The position numbers and the translations under genes are program-made. A DNA stretch of 64,000 nt from Earliella scabrosa (lineage: Eukaryota > Basidiomycota > Agaricomycetes > Polyporales > Polyporaceae), in NCBI GenBank assembly GCA_022605405.1, contig JABYQQ010000022.1:248001-312000 (forward strand), in the 5' to 3' direction. Under the pieces are notes generated by a model that saw only the letters and a list, made by a program, of their open reading frames with translations, was not told the DNA's origin and did not search any database. This document shows, one piece after another, positions 44,686-54,817 of the stretch. Positions within the stretch are counted from its first letter, which is position 1. Each line of letters begins with the position of its first letter.

Positions 44686-46219
44686 TCAGACCATGTCGAT
44701 CGAGTTCGGGCGCACCGAGCTCGGCACGTCCGCGTTCTGCCTAGTGGGCGACGTGGGGTCGTGCGTGCGCTGCGGTGGGCGCGGGAAGTCGATGCGGGGC
44801 ACGGACGTGATAAGAGGGGACGGAAGGCTGTCCTCCTTCCCCTTCTCCGAGTCGACGGGTGAGGAGATGCACGTCTTCGAGCCGACCGAGCTGCCGCCGG
44901 GGGAGTACGGCACCTTCTCCTTCTCCTCGATGTCGCCGATCGAGATGTTCGTCGACAGCCTGTCAGAGAAGCTGTCGAGCGAGTCGCGGCGGGTGCCGCG
45001 CTGCACGAACGTCGGGATCGTGACGCGGCCGAAGCCGCCCGACTTGGACTGCGTGCCCGAGCCGGTCGACGAGAAGCCGGTGCCGCGCTCGAAGGTCGTG
45101 ATGCCGACGCGCTTCGCGACGGACGAGAGCGCGAGCTTGTAGTGCTTGCGCGCCTCCTCCGCGAGGCCGAAGAAGCAGAAGAAGAGAAGCGCGCAGCCGA
45201 CGGGCGCCCAGACGCGGAAGTTCATCACCTGGACGAGCTCCGGGCTGCTCCGCCACGAGATCGCGGACTGCGAGACGACGCGGGAGAAGCCCCAGTGGAG
45301 GTCGGCCAGACCCTTGTACTCGTACATGGGCGCCACGCGGAGGTTGGTGATGATGTTGTAGATGGTGAGCGGGATGGTGAAGATGATCTCGACCCCGGCG
45401 AGGCCCATCAGGCGGAAGTAGCGGTTGAATGAGAGGTTGTTGTTCGACGCCATGAGCTCGTTGAACTGTCTCCTGCGCTGGAAGAACGCGCGAAGGGTGA
45501 GGATGCAGTACGTTGCGGACACGAGCCCGATTGGAAGTGGCCAAGAGACGTAGAGGACATAGGCGAGCCAGGTGTTCGGGTACGTCTCGATGCATCCAAT
45601 GCCCTCGAGGATGTTGAAGCGGTGGCCCTGGTAGAACCAGTCTGCGCGGGCGTCGAGGTGAGAAGGAAGTGGTGCATGAGGGACAATGTGGACGTACAGA
45701 GACCGATCCCGATGACGGGAATCCCAAGACCGATGGCGAGGTCGGTCAGGATGTTACGCCGTTTGTCCGCGCGAGAGATCGACACTGCGGAGACGTTGGC
45801 GATGTGGTAGAGGCGGCGGTTGATGACGAGGGACGCGCAGCAGACACCAAGGCCAGAGCCGATGGCAAAACGGCTCGCTGGGTAAGTAGCGGTCAGCCAC
45901 TGTCGAGACATCGCCACAAGATGTAGAGCAGTACTCACTGATATCGCACCAAACCGGGGCCACGTTAATCGCGTTGTCCCTCCAGATCATCATGTTGATG
46001 AAGTTGATGAGGCACTCGCCACCAATCCAGAAGATGTACACCACGCATCCGACGTTCCATGCTACAGTGGAGAGATGATGTTCGAGTTCAATCATAGCGA
46101 GCGTGTCGGCGACGAGACGTACCTTCCAGGTGCCAATACAGCGGGATAGAGATGAGAATAGCACTGAGCAGCTGAAATGCTGCGATGATATCGACCTGAA
46201 CCAGCCAAGGGATCGCCAT
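44686..46219 (-). CDS. STE3: STE3-type pheromone receptor (GPCR)
   Basis: Four exons (46219-46123, 46061-45939, 45877-45698, 45641-44686) give a 451-residue protein; the introns of 61, 61 and 56 nt all have GT..AG ends. It has the fungal class D receptor layout: a short extracellular N terminus (MAIPWLVQVD), seven hydrophobic segments, and motifs of the STE3 family such as AWNVG, NVAPVWCDI, INRRLYHIA, DLAIGLGIPV, YQGHRFNI, TLRAFFQRRRQFNE, NRYFRLMGLAGVE and FFGLAEEARKHYKLA. A hydrophilic C-terminal tail of about 150 residues is Ser/Pro rich, suitable for phosphorylation. Such receptors bind farnesylated peptide pheromones and signal through a G protein and a MAP kinase cascade in mating. Whether this is a mating-type B receptor or a non-mating paralogue cannot be decided, since no pheromone precursor gene was seen nearby. 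Confidence 0.92.
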
Positions 46220-48046
46220 TTCGAAAAGACCAGTAGTATTCGCGCTATCGAGTGTACAGAGGCGTGCGGAAGCACCAGACAGGAGGAGGCGGTGCGACGG
46301 TGGGCTGCGCGGTGCGCGGGGAGGAGAAGCTCGCGATGTGCAGCTGAGGAGCGACTGCTGGCGGAGCCCATCCCACACCGCCCTACTTTAATCCGTCCCC
46401 ACTCGCTCTCGCCAGCGCACTAATTCGGGCGCATCCTTGTACTCGGCTACGCTCGCGGTAATCGCAGACAGAGTTGGACACTTCATCGGGTACTCACCTT
46501 GAGTTTCCTAATTCGGACACTACCTTGTAGTTCAGCCGCATTTGGCAGCCCGAGTTGATCTCGACATATGGCGCCGTGGTCACCAGGGAAAAAACCGGTT
46601 TCTACGCGGAATTGGCGGCGATGGATTCCCAGGCCTATTCTAAAACGAGTGTCAAAGGAGAGTCCACAGATGGAAAGTTGTAACTCAACCTAAAAGGAAA
46701 TCCCTTTCAGATCCCCAGCCGAGAGATGCCTGAGTTCGTGATATACCCGCCGGGCCGATAGGGCACTAGTCAAGCGTTGCTGAGCTGCTGGGATGTTGAC
46801 AGAAACAAGACAGGCGGATAAGGCAGTCACAGTAAGTAGTAGGTAGACAATGTCGCCAAGGGCCTAATAGTGCAATCGTCCGGCGCTTGGCGCCGAGGGT
46901 GTTGTATGCCTGAGAAGTGCCACGTTCACTGAGAAGGCAAAGGGAACAAGCAATATGTCGAATACAGAAGAAGGCGACATCGGCGCAACGTCTTGAACAT
47001 GTGTCGGGATTGGAGCCAGAACAACGCTAAGGGAGCGAGTGTTTGAGCATTGGTCAGGAGGGGTCCTTCGTCCAGAGACGACATGCATTTGGAACTGGAG
47101 ATCGGGGACGATGGATGTTCAGCACAGAGACGTCGAGGGGGCAGTCCCAGCTGCGTGGTCATTATATGTAGGAACCCACCTTATTGTCTTACAGGCGAGT
47201 GGCACTTAGCGCCGAGAGTTATTGTCTTGCGATCGGGAAATCAGATCTGAGTGGCACGGGCAGTATGCTGACAAGTTACACCGCAGTGCATGTCCCATGT
47301 ATGTTGTCGACTTGAGGGGGATAGGACGCGACGTTAACGTTGGAGTGTGAGAGAATCGGTTCAACCAGTTGCATGCCATGACGAGGAAAACCTACCATCA
47401 CCTCCAGGCAGTTGCTGGCCTCATATCCAGAAATCTATAGCGTCGCTGGGGTGGCGATGGCGGCTACAGGTACGACACACGCGTGAATGGTCAATAACGC
47501 TGTGCCTGGTGCCAAGCTGAGCGGGCTCACCGACGCGTCGCTGGTAGCTGGAAGATCAACTTGGCTTCCAATTCGACCCTCCTTCGTCAGCGTGAAACAG
47601 TGAGTGGGTCTTAAGCTGAGTAATCACAAGTGTCAGGCGACAAGGATCAGGATGAGGATGTATGTAGCGAATTAATTTGTGCAAGCAGAAGAGGTCGTCG
47701 TCCATCCGACGCGCCTGCAGCGCGCCCGAACGACTCGAGAATTTGACGCGCCTCGCGCGTGTGCACCACGTGGCATCCGGGTAACACCGAAGGTCCGCGC
47801 TTGGTCTTCCAACGTTCTCACCGCCTCGACTTTCCTCCGAGGACCGGCGACTCTGACTTCACCCTGGCTGCACCCGTTAGAAAATGACAAAACTCTCAGG
47901 CAGTCGAAGGGAGCGTGGATATTGCAATTCATATGCATGTTGAACAACACATGCAGTTGATCTGCCAGACACGAACCTAGTCGCCAGTGCCTACATCCGT
48001 ACCCAGAACCCACTGGTAAGGCTCATTATTCTATTACTACGAACCG
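46220..48046. other. Intergenic region upstream of STE3 and downstream of HET 6
   Basis: No gene recognised in 1.8 kb. Neither a pheromone precursor nor a repeat of the families seen elsewhere is evident. A (ga)-rich and CT-rich region precedes the receptor ATG. Confidence 0.45.
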
Positions 48047-49987
48047 TTAGCCCTCGAACTCAATGTTGGACAAGATGAAACAAGGGAAGCGAACGGTGTC
48101 GACGCTAGCCTCCGGAGGATGCTGCGACTGGTCCAACGGACTGCCCACAAGCCCGAATGACAGCGTGCAGCGCGTGCTCCGACCCACTTTCTTCCCAGAC
48201 CAAGGTGAGTAGGTGCGGATGTCGAACTCTCGGCTCAGTCCTGGCCAGGAGAGAACGTGGTCGTGGGGACAGTGGTGGCGAAGCGGGTCCTGATAGCGGG
48301 GCGAGTCGGACTCGAGGATATCTCCAGGCCAATTGACGACGTTCGCCCAAACAGTGCGGAGATTGGGGTCTGCTATCCACTGTGCTGGACCCCATAGTGG
48401 GGCACTTGCATCGAGCTGACTGCACTTCCCGAACTGTACGGCGACTTCGCACCACTCGAGCTTCTCCGCTCGGCGGTGCAGAAAGGATACTATCGTCGTT
48501 GAAGGGTTCGCAACGTCTGGCACGGTGGTGATCTTCACGTCCTTCACTCTCTTCATCGGCAGCAGCACGTGTTCCGGGAGGCGAATTGGGGTCGCAAACT
48601 GATGGTTCATAGGGATGTAGAACGACGAGCGACGGATCGTCGTCTCCACGGGCTCCTCCAACAGGACGTCTTGCCACACAGCCCTTTGTGATCGCAGCGT
48701 GCCCTGGTCACCCTTTGTGACGATCTCCGCCATGCGCGTAACAGTGCTGAGCTTGTAGACGGGCAGTTTGCATGTTACGACGCGCGAGCTAGAGGACTCT
48801 ACGGGGCGGCCGAGCACAAGCAGCACAGGGAGCCACTTCTCGTGAGCCCCGTCTCCGCGGTCGCGAACACGCCAGAAGAGATCCCCGAACGCAATGTCGC
48901 CGATCTCAAAGACAGGAAGACGGGCTCGGACACCGTACGGTGTGATAGTGACGGCTATCAAGCCATCACTCTGCAAAATTAGTGAAGTGAGCGGTAGTCA
49001 TGACAAGAACAACTCGACTCGACTCACCTTCGAGGAGTCCTTCATCTTTGGATCTGGCGTATACCACTTTGAATCAATGGAGGGCGCGTATCGGACATTG
49101 CCGGAGGACATGAAGTCTCTTGGGGATGTCGCGAAGAGAGGGAAAATTCGTTCTTGGTCCTGCAGCGCATCGTACGAGGACAGGATATAAGACAAGGTGA
49201 CAGTCTGCCCCCGAGCATAGAGCGTAGTGTCGTCGGTCTGCTTGATGATCTCCTCCTGCAGTCGCCGGAACGCTTTCCTGCCCTCGCCGTACAGCGTGGG
49301 CATGTTCACGCCGAACAGCCCGAGTAGGCAGTACGCCTCGTCCTCCAGTCGGGTCGTGCTTCTGTGGGACGCCCAGGACATGCGTTGCGCGACGCTTATC
49401 TCCGAGGGGTCCTGTTCGAGGCGCAATATGCTCGTAGGGATCTCCGTGATCTCCTCTATCTCGCTCGCAAGGCCCGCCCGTGAGCCTATATAGTCCCAGG
49501 TGCTCGAGAGGAAGAGGACGGTATGCGGCGCAATCAGCTCCTGGAGCGTCCACCCGCGCCGGTGCCACTTGCTCATGCTGAAGTTGGACCTGGAGAACTG
49601 GTTGGCCTCGTTGCTCGCCAACGCGCGATCTGTGGGCACGTCGCGCAGGTACGCGTAGCAGACGAGGGAGAGGGCGTAGTAGCGGTACATGGAGTTGATG
49701 GCCTCAGAGAGCTCGGTGCTGCTCGTCTTGTCGATGCAGCAGGTATCGATCCACACCCACTTGTAGCCGTTGCGCGCCGCGACCTCGCAGCATCGCTTGA
49801 TCTTCTCTGAGACGAGCTCGCGCGGGTGTTTGCCCTCGGCGGCGCAGCGGGCGTGGATGGCGATAAGATCCTGGAAGGTGTCCTCTCTCTCGTCCCAGAC
49901 GTGCGAGAGGATGACGTAGCCCTCCTCGACCACGTCGGGAGACACGAAGAAGTGAAGTTTGAGGGTGAGGGGATCGAGGAGCCACAT
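48047..49987 (-). CDS. HET-domain protein 6
   Basis: Exons 49987-49028 and 48970-48047 give 627 residues; the 57-nt intron has GTGAGT..TGCAG ends. The ATG at 49987 starts MWLLDPLTLKLHFFVSPDVV as in the family. HET motifs: GYVILSHVWDEREDTFQDL, YKWVWIDTCCIDKTSSTELS, INSMYRYYALSLVCYAYL, RRGWTLQELIAP, QRMSWASHRSTTRLEDEAYC, GVNMPTLYGEG. C-terminal module: TITPYGVRARLPVFEIGD, FYIPMNHQFATPIRLPEH, VQFGKC, VWANV, CPHDHVLSWPGLSREF. The LPWSG motif is replaced by VPDVANPST here. The gene looks intact and reads away from HET 7's orientation block, sharing its strand. Confidence 0.85.
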
Positions 49988-50849
49988 GAGTACCACTGCT
50001 GCTGTTGGGGATTTTGAAGGTCAGTTAGGTTCTCCGAAGAGGAATATATACGCATGGAAGTTCGATGTTGTGAATCGATGGGCGGGACTGTCAGAAGGCT
50101 GTGCCTGGAGATTGCCAATTCATATACATAGTACCCGGGCCGCCAACATAGACAGACTAGTGGTGATGCCCTAACAGCAAAGCGTGTGGCTCGGTCCAGA
50201 AAAAGTGTGGAAGATCCAGAGTAATGAGAGACAGGTCGACGAGTGAAGAATGCGAAGTCGAGAGCATGGTCGCGGATAGTACTCGACTCCGAGGAGGAGG
50301 AGCACCAAGCAAGTAGGTATAATGTCACCGGAGATTGTGATTTGGTCAAGCCATAGTGGTAATCTGATCCGCGGCGCAATGCCAAGCTTCTCTATTCCGC
50401 GTCTATGACTTTGTCTCCGTCCACGAGCGCCAACGGGCTTTCCAATGAACCATTGTCTCATCCTCACGACCGACCGCTTGTGCTTGCTTGCTCAGTCACA
50501 ACGCTAAACATGAAAAGCAGCGCATTCTAGTCGCCTCCATCTATCTGACCCCACACAATCGTAATGAATACGACTTCTTCTCAAAGCACAAAGTTGTCGT
50601 CCGTCACCGTGCCAACCTCCATCCTCCTCGGGCGATACCGTACGTCCTGATTCCGCAGGCACTTAGGGACTTCAATAGCAGCAGTTAATATGATGACGGA
50701 CGACGGATCCTCGATACGACGGTAGGAATCTGGCTGAAAGAACGCGGTCGAGGCGCGGGAGGCAGAAATGAGATATCAAGACGTGACTGTCAAGGAACTA
50801 TGACCTAGGACGACTCAGACGACGAAGCGTCCAGGTAGTAGTAATATAT
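49988..50849. other. Intergenic region between HET 6 and HET 7
   Basis: No gene recognised. It holds the promoter side of HET 6 and the 3' region of HET 7, both on the minus strand. Confidence 0.45.
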
Positions 50850-51443
50850 TCATATGTACCTATTGTGGCACGGTACGTCGGTAAGTGTGACCCTATCCTT
50901 GTTGGTGTCTAAGGAAAAGCCGAGCACCAGTGCCCAGATATACGGCCTCCCTGGACTCTCATCACCTGAAAAGACACAGAGACTATACTCCTTCTTCAAG
51001 TCTTGCCACTCCAGTATGTGATCGGTAGGGCATACGTGGTCAAGGTCTTCATCTGTCCACTGATCCAGGCCACCGTATTTGACCCTGACCCAGTAGGAGC
51101 ATGCCCCTGAGGCTGAGGGATGGTTGAGGTGCCATTGCGATGAGGTGCACTTGCCAACCATAAGAGTGATGTCGTGGATAGTGCCCGCGCCGCACTTCCA
51201 ATCACGAACGAGGCCATACGTGATCGTCAACGGTGGTGACCCTGACCAAGGGAGGTCGGGATTTGCGATGTCGATGATGGTGTCTCCCCATAGCGGGGGC
51301 AGTAAGTGCTTGATGCGATGCTCTGGAATGTGGATGTGAGAGTGAAAGTCGTGATTGAGTGGGATGTGTATTGGGGAATCCCACGCAGAGGGTTGCGGCC
51401 TGTGCTCCAAGAAGAGGTCCTGCCAGACGTCCACTGCGTGTAG

Positions 51444-51633
51444 TGTTTCGGTCAACGTTTGTTGACCGTGGTCTATGCAGCGTGACTCGCACACCACTCC
51501 TTCCTTTGTGTAGTCAAGCGCTTGCCAGCTCCTTTGTGTAGCAGTACTATATAGCCAGGGGTTCCGCACCCCTGCCAGCTCGTCCCCTCCACCGCTGGGA
51601 GCTCACACTTGACGTCGAGCATCTTCTTTTTCA
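51444..51633 (+). repeat. Block A, copy 1 (190 bp direct repeat)
   Basis: Direct repeat of 52286-52475, apparently identical over 190 bp. Begins TGTTTCGG, ends TTTTTCA. It contains an 8-bp-stem hairpin and 'ctatatagccaggggttccg'. Confidence 0.85.
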
Positions 51634-52155
51634 TCATGATCCGACTCCGGTCATACCTCGACGTTCAAGCACTCCCTGGGACCCGCCTGTAACGACCAGG
51701 TGTCTCGCTTGGTGATCCGCTCACCACCGTCCTGGGGCCCGGCCTCCCCGAACAGCGGCTGCCGGTAGCCCGCTCACTCTCCGGAGTTCGCGCTCAGCAT
51801 CGCCGCGCTCGCCGCACCCGCACCTGCCAGTGGCCCCTCCCACCATCCCTCATTCGCCTCGGGCACAGTCTCCGTGACGTCGCCGCCCCTCCATCACTCT
51901 CTCGCTCAATTCGGGCACAGTCTCTGAGACATCGCCGCCCTTCCGCCATGGGCACAGTCTTGGAGACGTTGCCGCCCCCTACAAGGGCCCACATCGCTCG
52001 CGTCAGCTCCCACTTCCAGCCCTGCTGCTTCGCTCGCGCAACTCGAGAGTTCGTCCACCGCCACTCTCTCGCGACCTCACCGACTATCCCTTCCTTTGGG
52101 CCGATCCTCACGCTCAGCCTCCCGAGCCTCCGGCTCTCCGCCTTGCTCCTTCCTT

Positions 52156-52285
52156 GGCTTGAGCTCGGCCCACCGGTCGCGCGAGAGAGCGGTGGCGACG
52201 CGGACTCGGTGGTCCCGGCCCGCTTCCGTAGCGCCCGTGCCCAATACCATCGTTTTCCGCCCTGCCCGAGTACAGCGTGCATAGA
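52156..52285 (+). repeat. Block B, copy 1 (130 bp direct repeat)
   Basis: Direct repeat of 52551-52680, apparently identical; begins 'ggcttgagctcggcccacc' and ends 'cagcgtgcataga'. Confidence 0.85.
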
Positions 52286-52475
52286 TGTTTCGGTCAACGT
52301 TTGTTGACCGTGGTCTATGCAGCGTGACTCGCACACCACTCCTTCCTTTGTGTAGTCAAGCGCTTGCCAGCTCCTTTGTGTAGCAGTACTATATAGCCAG
52401 GGGTTCCGCACCCCTGCCAGCTCGTCCCCTCCACCGCTGGGAGCTCACACTTGACGTCGAGCATCTTCTTTTTCA
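52286..52475 (+). repeat. Block A, copy 2
   Basis: Second copy of the 190-bp block in the HET 7 insertion, directly joined to block B copy 1. Confidence 0.85.
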
Positions 52476-52550
52476 CCCACCCTTCCGCTACCCTATTAGT
52501 AGAAGGACCTTCTTAGTTACGGCTCATGTAGGACTTTCGCCTTCACCGCC

Positions 52551-52680
52551 GGCTTGAGCTCGGCCCACCGGTCGCGCGAGAGAGCGGTGGCGACGCGGAC
52601 TCGGTGGTCCCGGCCCGCTTCCGTAGCGCCCGTGCCCAATACCATCGTTTTCCGCCCTGCCCGAGTACAGCGTGCATAGA
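52551..52680 (+). repeat. Block B, copy 2
   Basis: Second copy of the 130-bp block; forms the outer end of the insertion next to the TAG duplication. Confidence 0.85.
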
Positions 52681-53939
52681 TAGATGGTGGTAATATGCAC
52701 AAGGGTCATCGACTCTTGCCAACCGGGTCTGATGTCGAGAACCGGCACTGTAAAGAGGTAGCGAGACGAATCGTGACTGTGCGGAGGGGTAGACTGGATT
52801 GCCGAGAATGAGCAAGAGCCGTGTTTTTCCGTCGTACCAGGACAGGTCCGCAAAGGTCATGCCACCAATCTTGACCACCGGGATATGACCACGAATTCCA
52901 TGAGGCGTGACAGAGAAGCTAACAAGATGATCTCCGGTCTAGATGAAGTGAATGGTTCAATGATGATTCAATGACGCATCTTAGACATGCTCATCGCCGA
53001 CAGATGACTCACCTCGTCGGTCTTCTCCTCGAGTAACACCAGGGGCTGACGAGCAGGCACGACATTTCCACGTCGGACGAAGTCTTCTGGGGAAGTGGCA
53101 AAGAGATGTGCATCGACTTCTGTGCTAGCTCGGAGATCCTCAAGGACGTCCTGGAAAGGAGCCCAACCACCCCAGGCAAATACCGTGGTATCGGGATATT
53201 TCTTCATGATCTCCTCCTGCAATCGTCGGAACGCCTCCCTGCCTTCACCATATAGCGTCGACATGGAGATACCGAAGAGGCCGAGAAGGCAGTACGCCTC
53301 ATCTTCGAGACGCGTTGTCTTCCTCAAAGCGGCCCAGGACATCCGTTGGGCGACGCTCATCTCGGAGTGACACCGCGTGCGCCGTAGAACCGAAGAAGGA
53401 ATCTGTGTGATTTCCTGCAACAAATCCGCAAGCTCCGCCTTGGTACCGAGATACTCCCAGTTGTTCGAGAGGAACAGAACCATCCGAGGTGCAAGGAGCT
53501 CCTGGAGCGTCCACCCTCTCTGATGCCACATGCTGCTTGAGAATGGGGACGGATGCACGATGTCCCCCTCGAAAGCGTCCTCGGTAGGCACATCGCGGAG
53601 AAACGCGTAGCAAACCAGAGCGAGGGAGTAGTAGCGATACATGGAGTTGATCGCTTCCGACAGCTCTGCGCTGCTGGTCTTGTCGATGCAGCAGGTGTCG
53701 ATCCAAGCCCACTTGTAGCCATGCGCGCACGCGACCTCGCAGAAGTTCGCCACTTTGCGTGACACGTGTCTGCGCGCGAGCAGCCAGCCCCCGTCGTAGC
53801 GAGCGTTGATCTTCTGGAGGTCCTGGAAGGATTGTTCCTCGTGGTCCCAGACGTGCGAGAGGATGGCGTATCCCTCCGTTACAGCTTCAGGGGAGACGAA
53901 GTAGTGGAGTCGTATGGTTCGTGTATCGAGAAGCCACAT

Positions 53940-54817
53940 GTGTCTACAGGGATTGACATGGAGCTCAGGTCGGACCTTGACTGGTAACCAGATCACTTAC
54001 GTGAGATGCCAGAGGACGGTGATGCTTGTATATGACGGATGGCCTCTTCTGGAGAAGTTATAGAACTGCGTGCATAAAGGATATGGAGGAAGGGAATACC
54101 ATGAGGCAAGACGTGGCACTGCCGACTCTGAGAAGGGTGCTTACTAGTGGGGCCGGAATCAAAGCAAGAAGCCTTGCCGTACTTGCCGGGACACAGAAGT
54201 GTCAACTTCGTAACTTTGTCCACATATGAACCGGTCTACGCAGTCAGTCAGTCGCGCGAGCTCACTGGATTCGGCATCTCTAGCCTCCATTTCCGACCGA
54301 CGCGCTTACTCCGAGGCTGAGTATGTGGCATGACAGCGAGATGGCGGAGGTCGTGGTCATGGTACAAGCTATGCTCGAGCTCCATCTAGCGTCTCATCTA
54401 CCTGTGCGAACTCTAATACGGAAGAGCGACGATCGGATCTCGTACACTATGTACTATCTCGAGTGGCCTGTAGGGCATGGGCTCGATAGGCAAACGCAGA
54501 ATAACGACGCGGGATTGGGGATCGACTCGGACCCCGTTACAGATACGGTACACCAGGACTTTTGGCCGCCGACGGGGCGGCGGAGGGAATGCAGCATGAA
54601 TATTGCATTCAGGGTAGCAACGACATAGTAATGATACAGCAACACGAGAGCATTCCGTATAGCACAACACAAAGACTCGAGTCCCATGGATAACGATAAG
54701 TAGCAAAGAAAAAAAGACGTGAGCGACAGCAAACCAAACCAAACCAAACCAGCGAGACGTCGACAGTGCGACACCACGGCGGTCGAAACCACGCACGGGT
54801 TCAGCACCACAGCAGTG
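53940..54817. other. Intergenic region between HET 7 and the F-box-like gene
   Basis: Holds the promoter side of HET 7 and the 3' region of the next gene. A 'aaaccaaaccaaacc' microrepeat is at about 54731. No gene seen. Confidence 0.45.

Larger units (their letters stand above)
51444..52680. mobile_element. 1237-bp insertion in HET 7 with TAG target duplication, tandem dimer
   Basis: TAG stands on both sides (51441-51443 and 52681-52683) and removing the insertion plus one TAG restores the HET 7 frame. Internally it is a dimer: block A (190 bp, 51444-51633 and 52286-52475) and block B (130 bp, 52156-52285 and 52551-52680) occur twice in the order A-U-B-A-x-B, where U is 522 bp and x only 75 bp. 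No terminal inverted repeats and no transposase or reverse transcriptase frame are seen. Block A starts TG and ends CA, like a small LTR, but the termini of the whole insertion do not fit a standard LTR element. Near its 5' end block A has a hairpin (cggtcaac/gttgaccg). Superfamily unknown. Confidence 0.8.
50850..53939 (-). pseudogene. HET-domain protein 7, split by a 1.24-kb insertion
   Basis: Exon 1 (53939-53013) encodes a complete HET part: GYAILSHVWDHEEQSFQDLQ, YKWAWIDTCCIDKTSSAELS, INSMYRYYS, QRGWTLQELLAP, QRMSWAALRKTTRLEDEAYC, GISMSTLYGEG. A 74-nt intron (GTGAGT..TCTAG) follows. Exon 2 begins at 52938 (FSVTPHGIRGHIPVVKIGG) and stops matching after about 86 codons, where the insertion 51444-52680 begins. 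The remaining module resumes at 51440 (AVDVWQDLF, HIPLNHDFHSHIHIPEH, LPWSGSPP, MVGKC, CPTDHILEWQDLKKEYSL) to the stop at 50850. Without the insertion and one TAG copy the frame is continuous and would give 591 residues, so the gene was intact until recently. As it stands the N-terminal HET domain could still be made as a truncated protein. Confidence 0.85.

Noticed and set aside
44032..48046. Possible pheromone precursor gene beside STE3
   Set aside because: Read both flanks for a short frame ending Cys-aliphatic-aliphatic-X before a stop; candidates such as CMLST and CELR do not fit.
51444..52475. Simple LTR retrotransposon or TRIM with block A as LTRs
   Set aside because: The target duplication lies outside block A copy 1 and block B copy 2, and block B is also duplicated, so A is not the outer terminus on both sides.
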